This document shows positions 15,336 through 22,577 of a DNA stretch of 43,020 bases, piece after piece. How positions within the stretch are numbered: the first letter of the stretch is position 1; every line of letters begins with the position of its first letter. This DNA comes from an uncultured Oscillospiraceae bacterium (GTDB taxonomy: Bacteria; Bacillota; Clostridia; Oscillospirales; Ruminococcaceae), in NCBI GenBank assembly GCA_934513685.1, contig CAKSWY010000021.1, positions 1-43,020 of the forward strand, in the 5' to 3' direction. Made by a program: the position numbers and the translations under genes. The notes beneath the pieces are model-generated. The model was given only the letters and a program-made list of their open reading frames with translations, made no database searches and was not told where the DNA came from.

Positions 15336-16052
15336 TTATTCCACCTCACTGTATTTGTTGTAGAGAATGTCGCCTGCGCGGCCGCTCTCCAGGTCGATGC
15401 AGCGCACGAACAGGCTTACCTTGTTGTCCTCGTTCAGGCTGGTCCACAGCATCTGGGCGAAGGCCGTGGCGCTGTCCGGCATGGCCACTCGCAGAGGCTC
15501 GCCCTCAAAACTGGGGATGGGGCTGCCGTTGCACTTGTAGGTGCTGATGAAATGGCCCTCGCCGGCCACGGGCTGGCCGTACTCGAAGAAGTAACGCTGC
15601 ACGCTGTCGCCGTTGCCGTCGGCACTCTTGAGGATGCTCAGTTTGTAGGCACCGCTGTGGGCATTCACAATGCCGCTGATGCGAGGGGTCCAGTTGGGGC
15701 CGTCGTCCTCAAAAGTGCGAGTGCGCAGGCCGCTTTCAAAGCTGCCGCCCTGCTGAATGGCGTCGTAGATGGTGTTGGTCTGATCGCCGTTGGTGACAAT
15801 GTGCTCATCGCCCAGGGTCAGCACCGGGTTGTAAATGATCAGATGGGGATCCTCCAGCTTGGCGGGGTCGGCCGCACGGGTTTCAATGCCGCCCTCGATG
15901 GGGGCGAACACGCGGTTGCGGCTGTTTGCGCTGCGGCCCATGATGAAATAGCCGATGAGGGCCTGTTTGCCGTCGGGCGTTACGCCGATGCAGATGCCGC
16001 GGCCGGGATATTCATTTCCGCTGAGATAGGCGGACAGATCAAATTTTTCCAT
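15336..16052 (-). CDS. purO: IMP cyclohydrolase, PurO family
   Basis: A 238-residue protein of the IMP_cyclohyd family, first known from archaeal PurO, which closes the ring of FAICAR to IMP. It contains the runs YLSGNEYPGRGICIG, SRNRVFAP and FESGLRTRTFEDDGPNWTPR. It is unrelated in fold to the MGS-like cyclohydrolase domain of PurH. Together with the AICAR transformylase encoded one base downstream it replaces bifunctional PurH. The ATG at 16052 lies one base after the purN stop (TAA-C-ATG), with GAGGTG at the purN end as ribosome site. The same junction design is used on both sides of this gene. Confidence 0.92.
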   Translation of the reverse strand: MEKFDLSAYLSGNEYPGRGICIGVTPDGKQALIGYFIMGRSANSRNRVFAPIEGGIETRAADPAKLEDPHLIIYNPVLTLGDEHIVTNGDQTNTIYDAIQQGGSFESGLRTRTFEDDGPNWTPRISGIVNAHSGAYKLSILKSADGNGDSVQRYFFEYGQPVAGEGHFISTYKCNGSPIPSFEGEPLRVAMPDSATAFAQMLWTSLNEDNKVSLFVRCIDLESGRAGDILYNKYSEVE

Positions 16053-16053
16053 G

Positions 16054-16647
16054 TTACACCTCGTTGTTGCATACCATGGCGATGGCACGGGGCAGCAGCT
16101 TCCACTCTGCCTGCTCCATCACACGCTTTTGCAGAACTTCAGGGGTATCGCCGGGCAGAACCTCCACGGCCTTTTGCAGCAGGATGGGCCCGCCGTCGCA
16201 CTCTTCGTTGACGAAATGAACCGTGGCGCCGGTGACCTTCACACCCCGCTTCAGGGCTTCCTCATGCACCCGCAGCCCGTAATAGCCGGGGCCGCAGAAG
16301 CTGGGAATGAGGCTGGGATGGATGTTCAGAATGCGCATGGGGTAGGCTGCAATGACCGAAGGCCCCAGCACGGACAGAAAGCCGGCCAGCACCACCAGGT
16401 CGATCTGATGGTCATGCAGCTCTTTCAGGAGGGCTGCATCAAAATCTCCCGAGCTTTCATAGTCCTTCCGACGCACCACAATGCCGGGGACTCCGGCATT
16501 TTTGGCGCGCTCCAGTGCGAACACGCCGGGCTTGGAGGCTACAACCAGCTTGACCTTGCCGCCGGGGATTTCACCCCGGGCTTCCGCATCCAGAATGGCC
16601 TGCAGGTTCGTGCCGCCGCCGGAGACCAAAACCGCGATGTTCAGCAC
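16054..16647 (-). CDS. purN: Phosphoribosylglycinamide formyltransferase
   Basis: A 197-residue folate-dependent GAR transformylase (third step of purine synthesis). The N-terminus LNIAVLVSGGGTNLQAI, the segment LAGFLSVLGP, and the IHPSLIPSF motif with its catalytic histidine are all visible, with TVHFVNEECDGGPI as the conserved Asp/His region. The start codon is GTG at 16647. It overlaps the end of purM by seven bases (GTGCTGA) and is preceded by GGGGTGG, so coupling to purM is likely. Confidence 0.96.
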   Translation of the reverse strand: MLNIAVLVSGGGTNLQAILDAEARGEIPGGKVKLVVASKPGVFALERAKNAGVPGIVVRRKDYESSGDFDAALLKELHDHQIDLVVLAGFLSVLGPSVIAAYPMRILNIHPSLIPSFCGPGYYGLRVHEEALKRGVKVTGATVHFVNEECDGGPILLQKAVEVLPGDTPEVLQKRVMEQAEWKLLPRAIAMVCNNEV

Positions 16648-17681
16648 AGTTCCACCCCTTCGCCCTCGGCGATCTCACCCAGAATGTAAGCGTCCTCGCC
16701 CTGAGCCTTCAGAATGTCCAGAGCAGTCTGGGCATCCTCGGCGGCTACGGTGAGAATCATGCCGACGCCCATGTTGAAGGTGTTGAACATATCCCGCTCG
16801 GGAATGTTGCCGGTTTTCTGCAGCAGATCGAACAGGGCGGGAGTGCGCACGTCGCTCTTCTTAATGCGGGCGCAGCAGCCTTTCTTCAGGCTGCGGGGAA
16901 TGTTCTCGTAGAAGCCGCCGCCGGTGATGTGGCTGACGCCCTTTACCTGAACCTTTTCCATAACGGCCAGCGCCTGCTTGACGTAGATGCGGGTGGGGGC
17001 CAGCAGAGCCTCGCCCAGCGTGCAGCCCAGCTCCTCATGATACTCCTTCAGCACCTCGGGGTGGTTCTCCAGGTCAAACACGCGGCGAACCAGAGAGAAA
17101 CCGTTGGAGTGCACACCGGAGGAGGGGAGAGCGATGATCACGTCACCGGGCTTCATGCTCTCGTTGCTCAGGATCTTGCTCTTATCCACGGCGCCCACGG
17201 TGAAGCCGGCCAGATCGTACTCATCCTCCGGGTAGAAACCGGGCATCTCAGCGGTCTCACCGCCCACCAGAGCACAGCCAGCCTGCACACAGCCCTCAGC
17301 CACGCCCTTTACCAGATCGGCAATGCGCTCGGGAACATTCTTGCCGCAGGCGATGTAATCCAGGAACACCAGGGGCTTGGCGCCGGCGCACACCACGTCG
17401 TTCACGCACATGGCAACGCAGTCAATGCCCACGGTGTCGTGCTTGTCCATCAAAAACGCGATCTTCAGCTTGGTACCCACGCCGTCGGTGCCGGAGATCA
17501 GCACAGGGTGGGGCATATCGGTGCAGTCCAGCTCGAACAGGCCGCCGAAGCCGCCCAGACCGCCGATGCAGCCGGGGATGGTGGTGCGGGCCACGTGCTG
17601 CTTCATCAGTTCAACGGCACGGTAACCGGCGGTAATGTCCACACCGGCTGCTTTGTAGCTCTCAGAAAAACTCTTTTCCAT
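16641..17681 (-). CDS. purM: Phosphoribosylformylglycinamidine cyclo-ligase (AIR synthetase)
   Basis: A 346-residue AIR synthetase, the fifth step of purine synthesis (FGAM and ATP to AIR). It shows YKAAGVDITAGYRAVELMK at the start, then GTDGVGTKLKIA, DCVAMCVNDVV, GGETAEMPG and GVHSNGFSLVR, all family landmarks. Length is typical. It lies 15 bases after purF and overlaps purN by seven bases. Confidence 0.97.
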   Translation of the reverse strand: MEKSFSESYKAAGVDITAGYRAVELMKQHVARTTIPGCIGGLGGFGGLFELDCTDMPHPVLISGTDGVGTKLKIAFLMDKHDTVGIDCVAMCVNDVVCAGAKPLVFLDYIACGKNVPERIADLVKGVAEGCVQAGCALVGGETAEMPGFYPEDEYDLAGFTVGAVDKSKILSNESMKPGDVIIALPSSGVHSNGFSLVRRVFDLENHPEVLKEYHEELGCTLGEALLAPTRIYVKQALAVMEKVQVKGVSHITGGGFYENIPRSLKKGCCARIKKSDVRTPALFDLLQKTGNIPERDMFNTFNMGVGMILTVAAEDAQTALDILKAQGEDAYILGEIAEGEGVELC

Positions 17682-17696
17682 GTTGCACTCCTTCTG

Positions 17697-19154
17697 TTAC
17701 AGGGATTTGTTCTTCTTGCTCAGACTCAAGGGCTGATTGAAGGTATCGTCCATGGTTTCGGTGGGCTCGGGCACCGGATAATGACCGGTGAAACAGCCGG
17801 TGCAGAATCCGCAGTGGCTGTTCTGGGCCAGCTGCTGCACATGCTCCACGCTCAGGTAGCCCACGCTGTCTGCGCCCACGATGCGGGTGATCTCTTCAAT
17901 GGTGCGGCCGACCGCCAGCAGATACTTGCGGTCGGGCACATCGGTGCCGAAGTAGCAGGGATGGGTGAACGGCGGGGCGGAGATGCGGTAATGCACCTCT
18001 GCGGCACCGGCATCCCGCAGCAACTTGATGGTGCGGGCGCTGGTGGTGCCGCGCACCACGCTGTCGTCCACCAGAACCACCCGCTTGCCGCGGACGGTGG
18101 ACTCGATGGCGTTCAGCTTGATGCGCACGCTGCCCTCACGCTGCTTCTGGCTGCCCTGAATAAAGGTGCGGCCGATGTATTTGTTCTTGATGAAGCCCAT
18201 GCCGTAGGGAATGCCGCTCTCTTCGGAGTAACCCAGTGCGGCATCCAGGCCGGAATCGGGCGCGCCGATGACCACATCGGCTTCCACGGGATGCTCCTGC
18301 GCGAGGAAACGGCCGGCCTGCTTGCGGGCCATGTGAACGGAAGAGCCTTCGATGACGCTGTCCGGCCGGGCAAAGTAGATGTACTCGAATACGCAGATGG
18401 TGTGCGGCGCGGTGCCGCAATGGGTGGTGATGCTGCGCAGGCCGTCCCGATCGGCGATCATGATCTCACCGGGCAGCAGGTCGCGGATGAGCTTTGCACC
18501 CACCGCATCCAGCGCGCAGCTCTCGCTGGCGAACACATAGCCATCGTCCAGCTTGCCCACGCACAGGGGCCGGAAACCATGGGGGTCCCGGGCGGCGATG
18601 AGCTTGGTGGGACTCATGATGACCAGGCTGTATGCGCCCTCGATCTCGTTCATGGTGGCGCTGATGGCGTCCTCAATGCTGGGCTGGGTCAGCCGGTTGC
18701 GGGTAATGACGTAGCTGATGACCTCCGTGTCGGAAGAGCCGTGGAAGATGGCTCCGTTCATCTCCAGCTGACGGCGAAGGGCGGGGGCGTTGGTCAGGTT
18801 GCCGTTGTGGCACAGGGCAATGGTGCCCTTGCAGTGGCGCACCACCATGGGCTGTGCATTGGCCCGTACCCGCTGGCCGCTGGTGGCGTAGCGCACATGG
18901 CCCACCGCCATTTTGCCGCCTTTGGGCAGGTTGTCCATCACCTGAGGGGTAAACACTTCGTTTACCAGGCCAAGATCCCGATAGCCTGTGATCACACCGT
19001 CCACATTGATGGCAATGCCGCAGCTTTCCTGCCCGCGGTGCTGCAAGGCATACAGCGCATAGTAAACGGCGCTGGCCATGTCGGTTTCGCCGGAATGGTC
19101 ATAGATGCCGAATACGCCGCACTCTTCATGCAGGCCGTGATTGATTTGGTCCAT
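17697..19154 (-). CDS. purF: Amidophosphoribosyltransferase
   Basis: A 485-residue enzyme that commits PRPP to purine synthesis by forming phosphoribosylamine with glutamine. The N-terminal Ntn-type glutaminase begins at C12 after a short propeptide (MDQINHGLHEE then CGVFGIYD), so self-cleavage as in Bacillus PurF is likely. The phosphoribosyltransferase half carries the PRPP loop VVLVDDSVVRGTTS. Late cysteines (SHCGFCTGCFTGHYP) fit the iron-sulfur cluster of the Bacillus-type enzyme. It lies 15 bases before purM and 159 bases after purC. Confidence 0.97.
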   Translation of the reverse strand: MDQINHGLHEECGVFGIYDHSGETDMASAVYYALYALQHRGQESCGIAINVDGVITGYRDLGLVNEVFTPQVMDNLPKGGKMAVGHVRYATSGQRVRANAQPMVVRHCKGTIALCHNGNLTNAPALRRQLEMNGAIFHGSSDTEVISYVITRNRLTQPSIEDAISATMNEIEGAYSLVIMSPTKLIAARDPHGFRPLCVGKLDDGYVFASESCALDAVGAKLIRDLLPGEIMIADRDGLRSITTHCGTAPHTICVFEYIYFARPDSVIEGSSVHMARKQAGRFLAQEHPVEADVVIGAPDSGLDAALGYSEESGIPYGMGFIKNKYIGRTFIQGSQKQREGSVRIKLNAIESTVRGKRVVLVDDSVVRGTTSARTIKLLRDAGAAEVHYRISAPPFTHPCYFGTDVPDRKYLLAVGRTIEEITRIVGADSVGYLSVEHVQQLAQNSHCGFCTGCFTGHYPVPEPTETMDDTFNQPLSLSKKNKSL

Positions 19155-19313
19155 ACATTCTCCTTTTCAATTCTTTTGTGCAAACGAAGGGAAGAAAAAA
19201 GCAAAACAGAAGAACCTGTAAAAAACAGGCAAAGCCGAAGGCGGCACTGCGGGCGTATTTTCGGCTGGAAAACCGTCCGATTATGCCGACTTCGGCGAGA
19301 CATTTGCCTGGAA
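19155..19313 (-). other. Spacer between purC and purF with hairpins
   Basis: This 159-base gap is unusually long for the operon. On the minus strand it can pair GCCGAAG (near 19290) with CTTCGGC (near 19235). It also has a small CCTGT/ACAGG hairpin followed by T-rich sequence (TTCTTCTGTTTTGCTTTTTTC) before the purF ribosome site. This could be a weak attenuator or processing site; the stems are too short to be sure. Confidence 0.35.
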
Positions 19314-20021
19314 TCAGCCCAGCAGGCGCTTCATCACTTCCTGATAAGCCTCTTCCTCACCGCCCAGATCGCGGCGGAACAGGTCCTTATCCAGGTGAGC
19401 GCCGGTGGTGGCGTCCCAGAAGCGGCAGGTATCAGGGCTGATCTCATCGGCCAGCACGATGGTGCCGTCCGGCAGACGGCCGAACTCCAGCTTGAAGTCA
19501 ATCAGGCGGATATTGAACTGCAGCAGGTACTTGCTCAGGATCTCGTTGATCTGGAAGGCGTACTTGCTGATGGTGTCGATCTCATCCTGGGTGGCCAGGC
19601 CCAGAGCCAGGGCATGGTAGTGGTTGATGAGGGGATCATGATAATCGTCGTTCTTGTAGCTGAACTCCAGGGTGGGGCACTTCAGGGGAGTGCCTTCCTT
19701 CACGCCCAGGCGCTTGGAGAAGCTGCCGGCGGCCACGTTGCGCACGATGACCTCCAGAGGAACGATCTGCACCTTCTTCACCAGGGTCTCACGGTCACTG
19801 ATCTCTTCCACAAAGTGGGTGGGAATGCCATGCTGAGCCAGCATCTTCATCAGGTTGTTGGTGAGCTTGTTGTTCACAACGCCCTTGCCGCGAATGGTGC
19901 CCTTCTTGGCGCCATCACCGGCGGTGGCATCGTCCTTGTAATCCACCAGAACGATGGTGGGATCGTCGGTGGCGAAAACCTTCTTGGCCTTGCCTTCGTA
20001 CAGCTGTTCACGCTTTTCCAT
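19314..20021 (-). CDS. purC: SAICAR synthetase
   Basis: A 235-residue phosphoribosylaminoimidazole-succinocarboxamide synthase joining aspartate to CAIR. The N-terminus KREQLYEGKAKKVF and the later segments VRNVAAGSFSKRLG and LADEISPDTCRFWD are typical of the short bacterial form. The ATG at 20021 is preferred to that at 20030, because AAAGGAG lies ten bases before 20021 but touches 20030. It is the second gene of the operon, separated from purE by a hairpin-rich spacer. Confidence 0.95.
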   Translation of the reverse strand: MEKREQLYEGKAKKVFATDDPTIVLVDYKDDATAGDGAKKGTIRGKGVVNNKLTNNLMKMLAQHGIPTHFVEEISDRETLVKKVQIVPLEVIVRNVAAGSFSKRLGVKEGTPLKCPTLEFSYKNDDYHDPLINHYHALALGLATQDEIDTISKYAFQINEILSKYLLQFNIRLIDFKLEFGRLPDGTIVLADEISPDTCRFWDATTGAHLDKDLFRRDLGGEEEAYQEVMKRLLG

Positions 20022-20053
20022 GATACTCATACTCCTTTACACAGTCGTTTCAT

Positions 20054-20144
20054 GGGCGGTACAAATGTACCGCCCCGGGCTTCGGGCGTTTTGCCCGCCT
20101 CAAAGGCGGGATCTATTCTCAAAGCGGGCGGGGCGAACGCCCCG
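20054..20144. repeat. Cluster of GC-rich hairpins between purE and purC
   Basis: Four adjacent inverted repeats lie in about 90 bases: GGGCGGTAC/GTACCGCCC (20054-20075), CGGGC/GCCCG (20083-20097), CCCGCCT/AGGCGGG (20094-20110; it shares bases with the second, so the two are alternatives) and CGGGGCG/CGCCCCG (20129-20144). The dense stacking and the strongly GC-rich arms recall small mobile palindromic repeats more than an ordinary intercistronic spacer. Whether copies exist elsewhere in the genome cannot be seen here. Confidence 0.55.
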
Positions 20145-20173
20145 GCCTGCGGCTTTGATACAAAATAGAAGGG

Positions 20174-20680
20174 TCACAGGCTTGCCAGCTCTTCCTGAAG
20201 AGCTGCTTCCTTTTTGGCGATCTGCTGGGCCATCTCCGCGCGGGCGGCATCCAGACGGGCAGCCAGCTCCGAATCCTCAATGGCCAGCATCTGGGCGGCC
20301 AGCACAGCCGCATTCTTGGCACCATTCAGGGCCACGGTGGCCACGGGAATGCCGCTGGGCATCTGCACGGTGGCAAGCAGGGCGTCCATTCCGTCCATCG
20401 CGCCGCCCTTCATGGGAATGCCGATGACGGGCAGAGTGGTGTTGGCTGCAAATGCCCCGGCCAGGTGCGCAGCCATACCGGCGGCGCAGATGATGGCGCC
20501 GAAGCCGTTGGCGCGGGCGGCTTTAGCAAACGCGGCAGCCTCGGCCGGGGTGCGGTGCGCGCTGAGAATGTGGGCCTCATAGGGAATGTCCAACTTTTTC
20601 AGTTCGGCGCAGGCGGCCTTGACCACCGGCCAGTCACTGTCGCTGCCCATAACAACTGCAACTTTTTTACGAGTTTCCAT
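20174..20680 (-). CDS. purE: N5-CAIR mutase (class I PurE)
   Basis: A 168-residue PurE. It shows VVMGSDSDWPVVKAA at the N-terminus, ILSAHRTPAEAAAFAKAA with the conserved AHR, and IICAAGMAAHLAGAFAANTTLPVIGIPM. The form is that of class I enzymes, which normally work with PurK; no purK is present in this window. The ATG at 20680 has AAAGGAG eight bases upstream. Upstream in-frame codons lie in the terminator and structured RNA region and are not credible. It is the first gene of the purine operon. Confidence 0.95.
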   Translation of the reverse strand: METRKKVAVVMGSDSDWPVVKAACAELKKLDIPYEAHILSAHRTPAEAAAFAKAARANGFGAIICAAGMAAHLAGAFAANTTLPVIGIPMKGGAMDGMDALLATVQMPSGIPVATVALNGAKNAAVLAAQMLAIEDSELAARLDAARAEMAQQIAKKEAALQEELASL

Positions 20681-20702
20681 CCGTGAGTCTCCTTTCCTTT
20701 GG

Positions 20703-20749
20703 CAAAAGAAAAAGGCTATGGCACATCCGTCAGTATGCACCATGGCCTT
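20703..20749 (-). terminator. Terminator-like hairpin just ahead of purE
   Basis: On the minus strand AAGGCCATGG (20749-20740) pairs with CCATAGCCTT (20721-20712) with one wobble, and TTTTTCTTTTG follows. The U tract ends only about ten bases before the purE ribosome site. It therefore either ends the upstream RNA gene or acts as an attenuator that must be read through for purine-operon expression. CATGGCCTT at 20936-20928 could compete for the left arm if it is transcribed. Confidence 0.65.
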
Positions 20750-20762
20750 CGAAGTAAAAATG

Positions 20763-20917
20763 ACGCAAAATATGCAGAAAATGACCGCACACGCAAAAGG
20801 GTACACTGCGGCGGAGTGAATACCGGCTTTGGTTTTCAACTCTCAATTGCCGCACAGAAATACCCTCCCTTAACGCGCCGAGGGGCGCACCATTGCACAT
20901 ACGGTTTCTGTCTCTGC
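20763..20917 (-). ncRNA. ssrS: Long-hairpin RNA upstream of purE, 6S-like or structured leader
   Basis: Read on the minus strand, the two ends pair almost continuously. GCAGAG pairs with UUUUGC and CAGAA with UUCUG. Then ACCGUAUGUGCAA pairs with UUGCGUGUGCGGU (13 pairs, several G-U), and GGUGCGC with GUGUACC. Inside is a large open region, with CCCCUCGG on the 5' side and GUAUUCACUCC on the 3' side, and a further stem UGCGGC/GCCGCA. A rod with a large internal bubble and a length of about 155-215 bases is the architecture of 6S RNA, which binds RNA polymerase. 6S genes lie next to purine or folate genes in some phyla. A purine-responsive leader is the alternative. No match to the conserved cores of purine or ZTP riboswitches was found. 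Confidence 0.5.
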
Positions 20918-20922
20918 TTCTA

Positions 20923-20951
20923 AGTTTAAGGCCATGAGAGGCAAAAATCAA
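20923..20951 (-). promoter_or_regulatory. Promoter of the RNA upstream of purE
   Basis: TTGATT (20951-20946) and TAAACT (20928-20923) with 17-base spacing on the minus strand. The predicted start near 20917 coincides with the base of the long hairpin. A second candidate, TTGTAA with TAAAAT 19 bases apart, lies farther upstream near 21010-21040 and would give a longer leader. Confidence 0.5.
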
Positions 20952-21259
20952 CAGGATTTGGAAGACAAAAATCATTTTTGGTCAAAACAACAGAGAGCGT
21001 TTAATTTTACCGGCCTTTTTGGCGGATTTTACAAAGCTGTCGAATCCTTTTGATAGGTTTGCACAAAAAGTATGACTTTTACACAATAAAGAATTTCGAA
21101 ATCAGAGCGAGTTGGGAAACATTGGGGCAGCGGCCGGTGACGATATTTCTAAAGATTTTAGAGAAAAAAGGCAATGCGCCGTTTTCTATAAAATGTAAAG
21201 GGGAGAGGAAGAAAGCGCTTGGGCAGGGCGCTTTGCGGCAAAGAAATACGGTGCAGGGC

Positions 21260-21288
21260 TTGACAAGCGTGTATATTGTGTTTATACT
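21260..21288 (+). promoter_or_regulatory. Promoter of the GntR-ABC operon
   Basis: A perfect TTGACA (21260-21265) and TATACT (21283-21288) with 17-base spacing. The start would be near 21295, inside the palindromic operator. Confidence 0.88.
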
Positions 21289-21316
21289 GTTCATATTGAA
21301 CATAAACAGTATAAAC
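21280..21316 (+). promoter_or_regulatory. GntR-family operator over the -10 box and start site
   Basis: A perfect 12-base inverted repeat, GTTTATACTGTT (21280-21291) and AACAGTATAAAC (21305-21316). Nested in it is a second one, TGTTCA-TAT-TGAACA (21288-21302). It covers the -10 box and the transcription start, so binding would block transcription. The first gene downstream encodes a GntR/YtrA-type regulator, so autorepression is the natural reading (inference). Confidence 0.8.
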
Positions 21317-21332
21317 GAGAAAGGCGAAACAG

Positions 21333-21707
21333 ATGGAGATCTACATCAGCAACGCCAGCCAAAGCCCGATTTACGCCCAGATCACCGGCCAGATCAAGGA
21401 AAAGATCCTTTCCGGCGAGCTGAAAACGGGCGAGGCCCTGCCCAGCATTCGGCTGCTGGCCAAAGAGCTGCGCATCAGCGTGATCACCACCAAGCGGGCC
21501 TACGACGACCTGGAGAAGGAAGGATTCATTCACACGATGCCCGGAAAGGGCAGTTTTGTGGCCCCCCGCAATCCGGAACTGTATCGGGAACAAGCCCTGA
21601 AACAGGTGGAGGATTTGCTTGGCCAGGCGGTGGAGGCGGCCCGCAAGGGCGGCGTGAGCCGGGACGAGGTACAGGAGATTCTGACACTGTTGTACGAGGA
21701 GAACTGA
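21333..21707 (+). CDS. GntR family transcriptional regulator (YtrA type)
   Basis: A 124-residue regulator consisting of a GntR winged helix (ISNASQSPIYAQITGQIKEKI, then LPSIRLLAKELRISVITTKRAYDDLEKEGFI) and a short helical C-terminal tail. The small size and lack of a ligand-binding domain match the YtrA subfamily, which usually regulates adjacent ABC exporters of the BcrA/YtrB kind in response to cell-wall-active agents. The ATG follows AAAGG at eight bases. It is the first of three genes, with an operator over its own promoter. Confidence 0.92.
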   Translation: MEIYISNASQSPIYAQITGQIKEKILSGELKTGEALPSIRLLAKELRISVITTKRAYDDLEKEGFIHTMPGKGSFVAPRNPELYREQALKQVEDLLGQAVEAARKGGVSRDEVQEILTLLYEEN

Positions 21708-21710
21708 ACC

Positions 21711-22577
21711 ATGGAAAATCTGATTGAGACGACCGGGCTGTGCAAACGGTATGAGGACTTTTCGTTGGAAGGGGTGAACCTGACGGTTCCCGCCGGCACC
21801 ATTGTGGGGCTGATCGGCGAAAACGGCGCGGGCAAAACCACCACCCTGAAAGCCCTGTTGGGAATGGTACATCCCACGCAGGGCAGCGCCCGGCTGCTGG
21901 GCAAGGCGCCCGGCGACCCGGAGGCGCTGGCCCAGGTGGGGGTCGTGTTTGAGGATGCCTATTTCTACGAGACGATGTGTGCGGATCAGATCGACAAAGT
22001 GATGGCCCGGGTGTATTCCAATTGGGATGGCTTGCTGTTCCGGGAGTATTGCCATCGCTTTGAACTTTCGGAAAAGCAGCCGCTGAAGGAGTTCAGCCGG
22101 GGTATGCGCATGAAGCTGAGCCTGGCAACGGCGCTGGCGCACCGGCCGCGGCTGTTGATTCTGGACGAGGCGACCAGCGGGCTGGACCCGGTGGTGCGGG
22201 GCGAAATGCTGGACCTTTTTCTGGATTTCATTCAGGATGAACGCAACGGCATTCTTATGAGCAGCCATATCACGGCCGACCTAGAAAAGGTGGCGGATCA
22301 GGTGGCTTATCTGCATCGCGTCGGGAATGCCAGCCGCCTGCTATTCCAGGAGGACAAGGACGTGCTGGCGGAACAGTATGGCATTCTGCGGTGCGGCCGG
22401 GCGGAACTGGAGCAGCTGCCGGAGGCGTGGAAGATTCACACAAGGCAAAACGCCTTTGGCTGTGAAACGCTGGTGAAACAGCCGAACCAGGTACGCGCCC
22501 TGCTGCCCGGGGCCGTGTGCGACCGGGCTAGTATGGATGAGATCATGCAGTTTTATGCAGGGAGGGAGAGCAAATGA
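21711..22577 (+). CDS. ABC transporter ATP-binding protein
   Basis: A 288-residue ATPase subunit. Walker A GENGAGKTT is at residues 36-44. A degenerate signature (EFSRGMRMKLSLA in place of LSGGQ) and Walker B LLILDEATSGLD follow, then the H-loop in SSHITADLEKV. The sequence resembles YtrB/BcrA-like exporters. The C-terminal part after residue 230 is a family-specific extension. It lies three bases after the regulator and overlaps the permease by four bases (ATGA). The substrate is unknown; peptide antibiotics or cell-wall stress are typical for YtrA-linked systems. Confidence 0.93.
   Translation: MENLIETTGLCKRYEDFSLEGVNLTVPAGTIVGLIGENGAGKTTTLKALLGMVHPTQGSARLLGKAPGDPEALAQVGVVFEDAYFYETMCADQIDKVMARVYSNWDGLLFREYCHRFELSEKQPLKEFSRGMRMKLSLATALAHRPRLLILDEATSGLDPVVRGEMLDLFLDFIQDERNGILMSSHITADLEKVADQVAYLHRVGNASRLLFQEDKDVLAEQYGILRCGRAELEQLPEAWKIHTRQNAFGCETLVKQPNQVRALLPGAVCDRASMDEIMQFYAGRESK

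Noticed and set aside
9056..15547. Uninterrupted plus-strand frame of about 2160 codons
   Set aside because: It lies antisense to purL, purD and the AICAR transformylase gene, all certain. It has no ribosome site, and its product is a repetitive A/G/H/Q-rich composition typical of the antisense of GC-rich third positions.
16929..20168. Plus-strand frame of about 1080 codons
   Set aside because: Antisense to purM, purF and purC with the same biased composition; no start signals.
20681..20839. N-terminal extension of purE by 53 residues
   Set aside because: It would be encoded across the terminator and structured RNA, and a proper AAAGGAG stands before the ATG at 20680.
20681..21000. Purine (guanine/adenine), ZTP or PRPP riboswitch ahead of purE
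   Set aside because: The conserved cores I know for these classes could not be found on the minus strand. The structure seen is a long rod with a bubble, which fits 6S RNA better.
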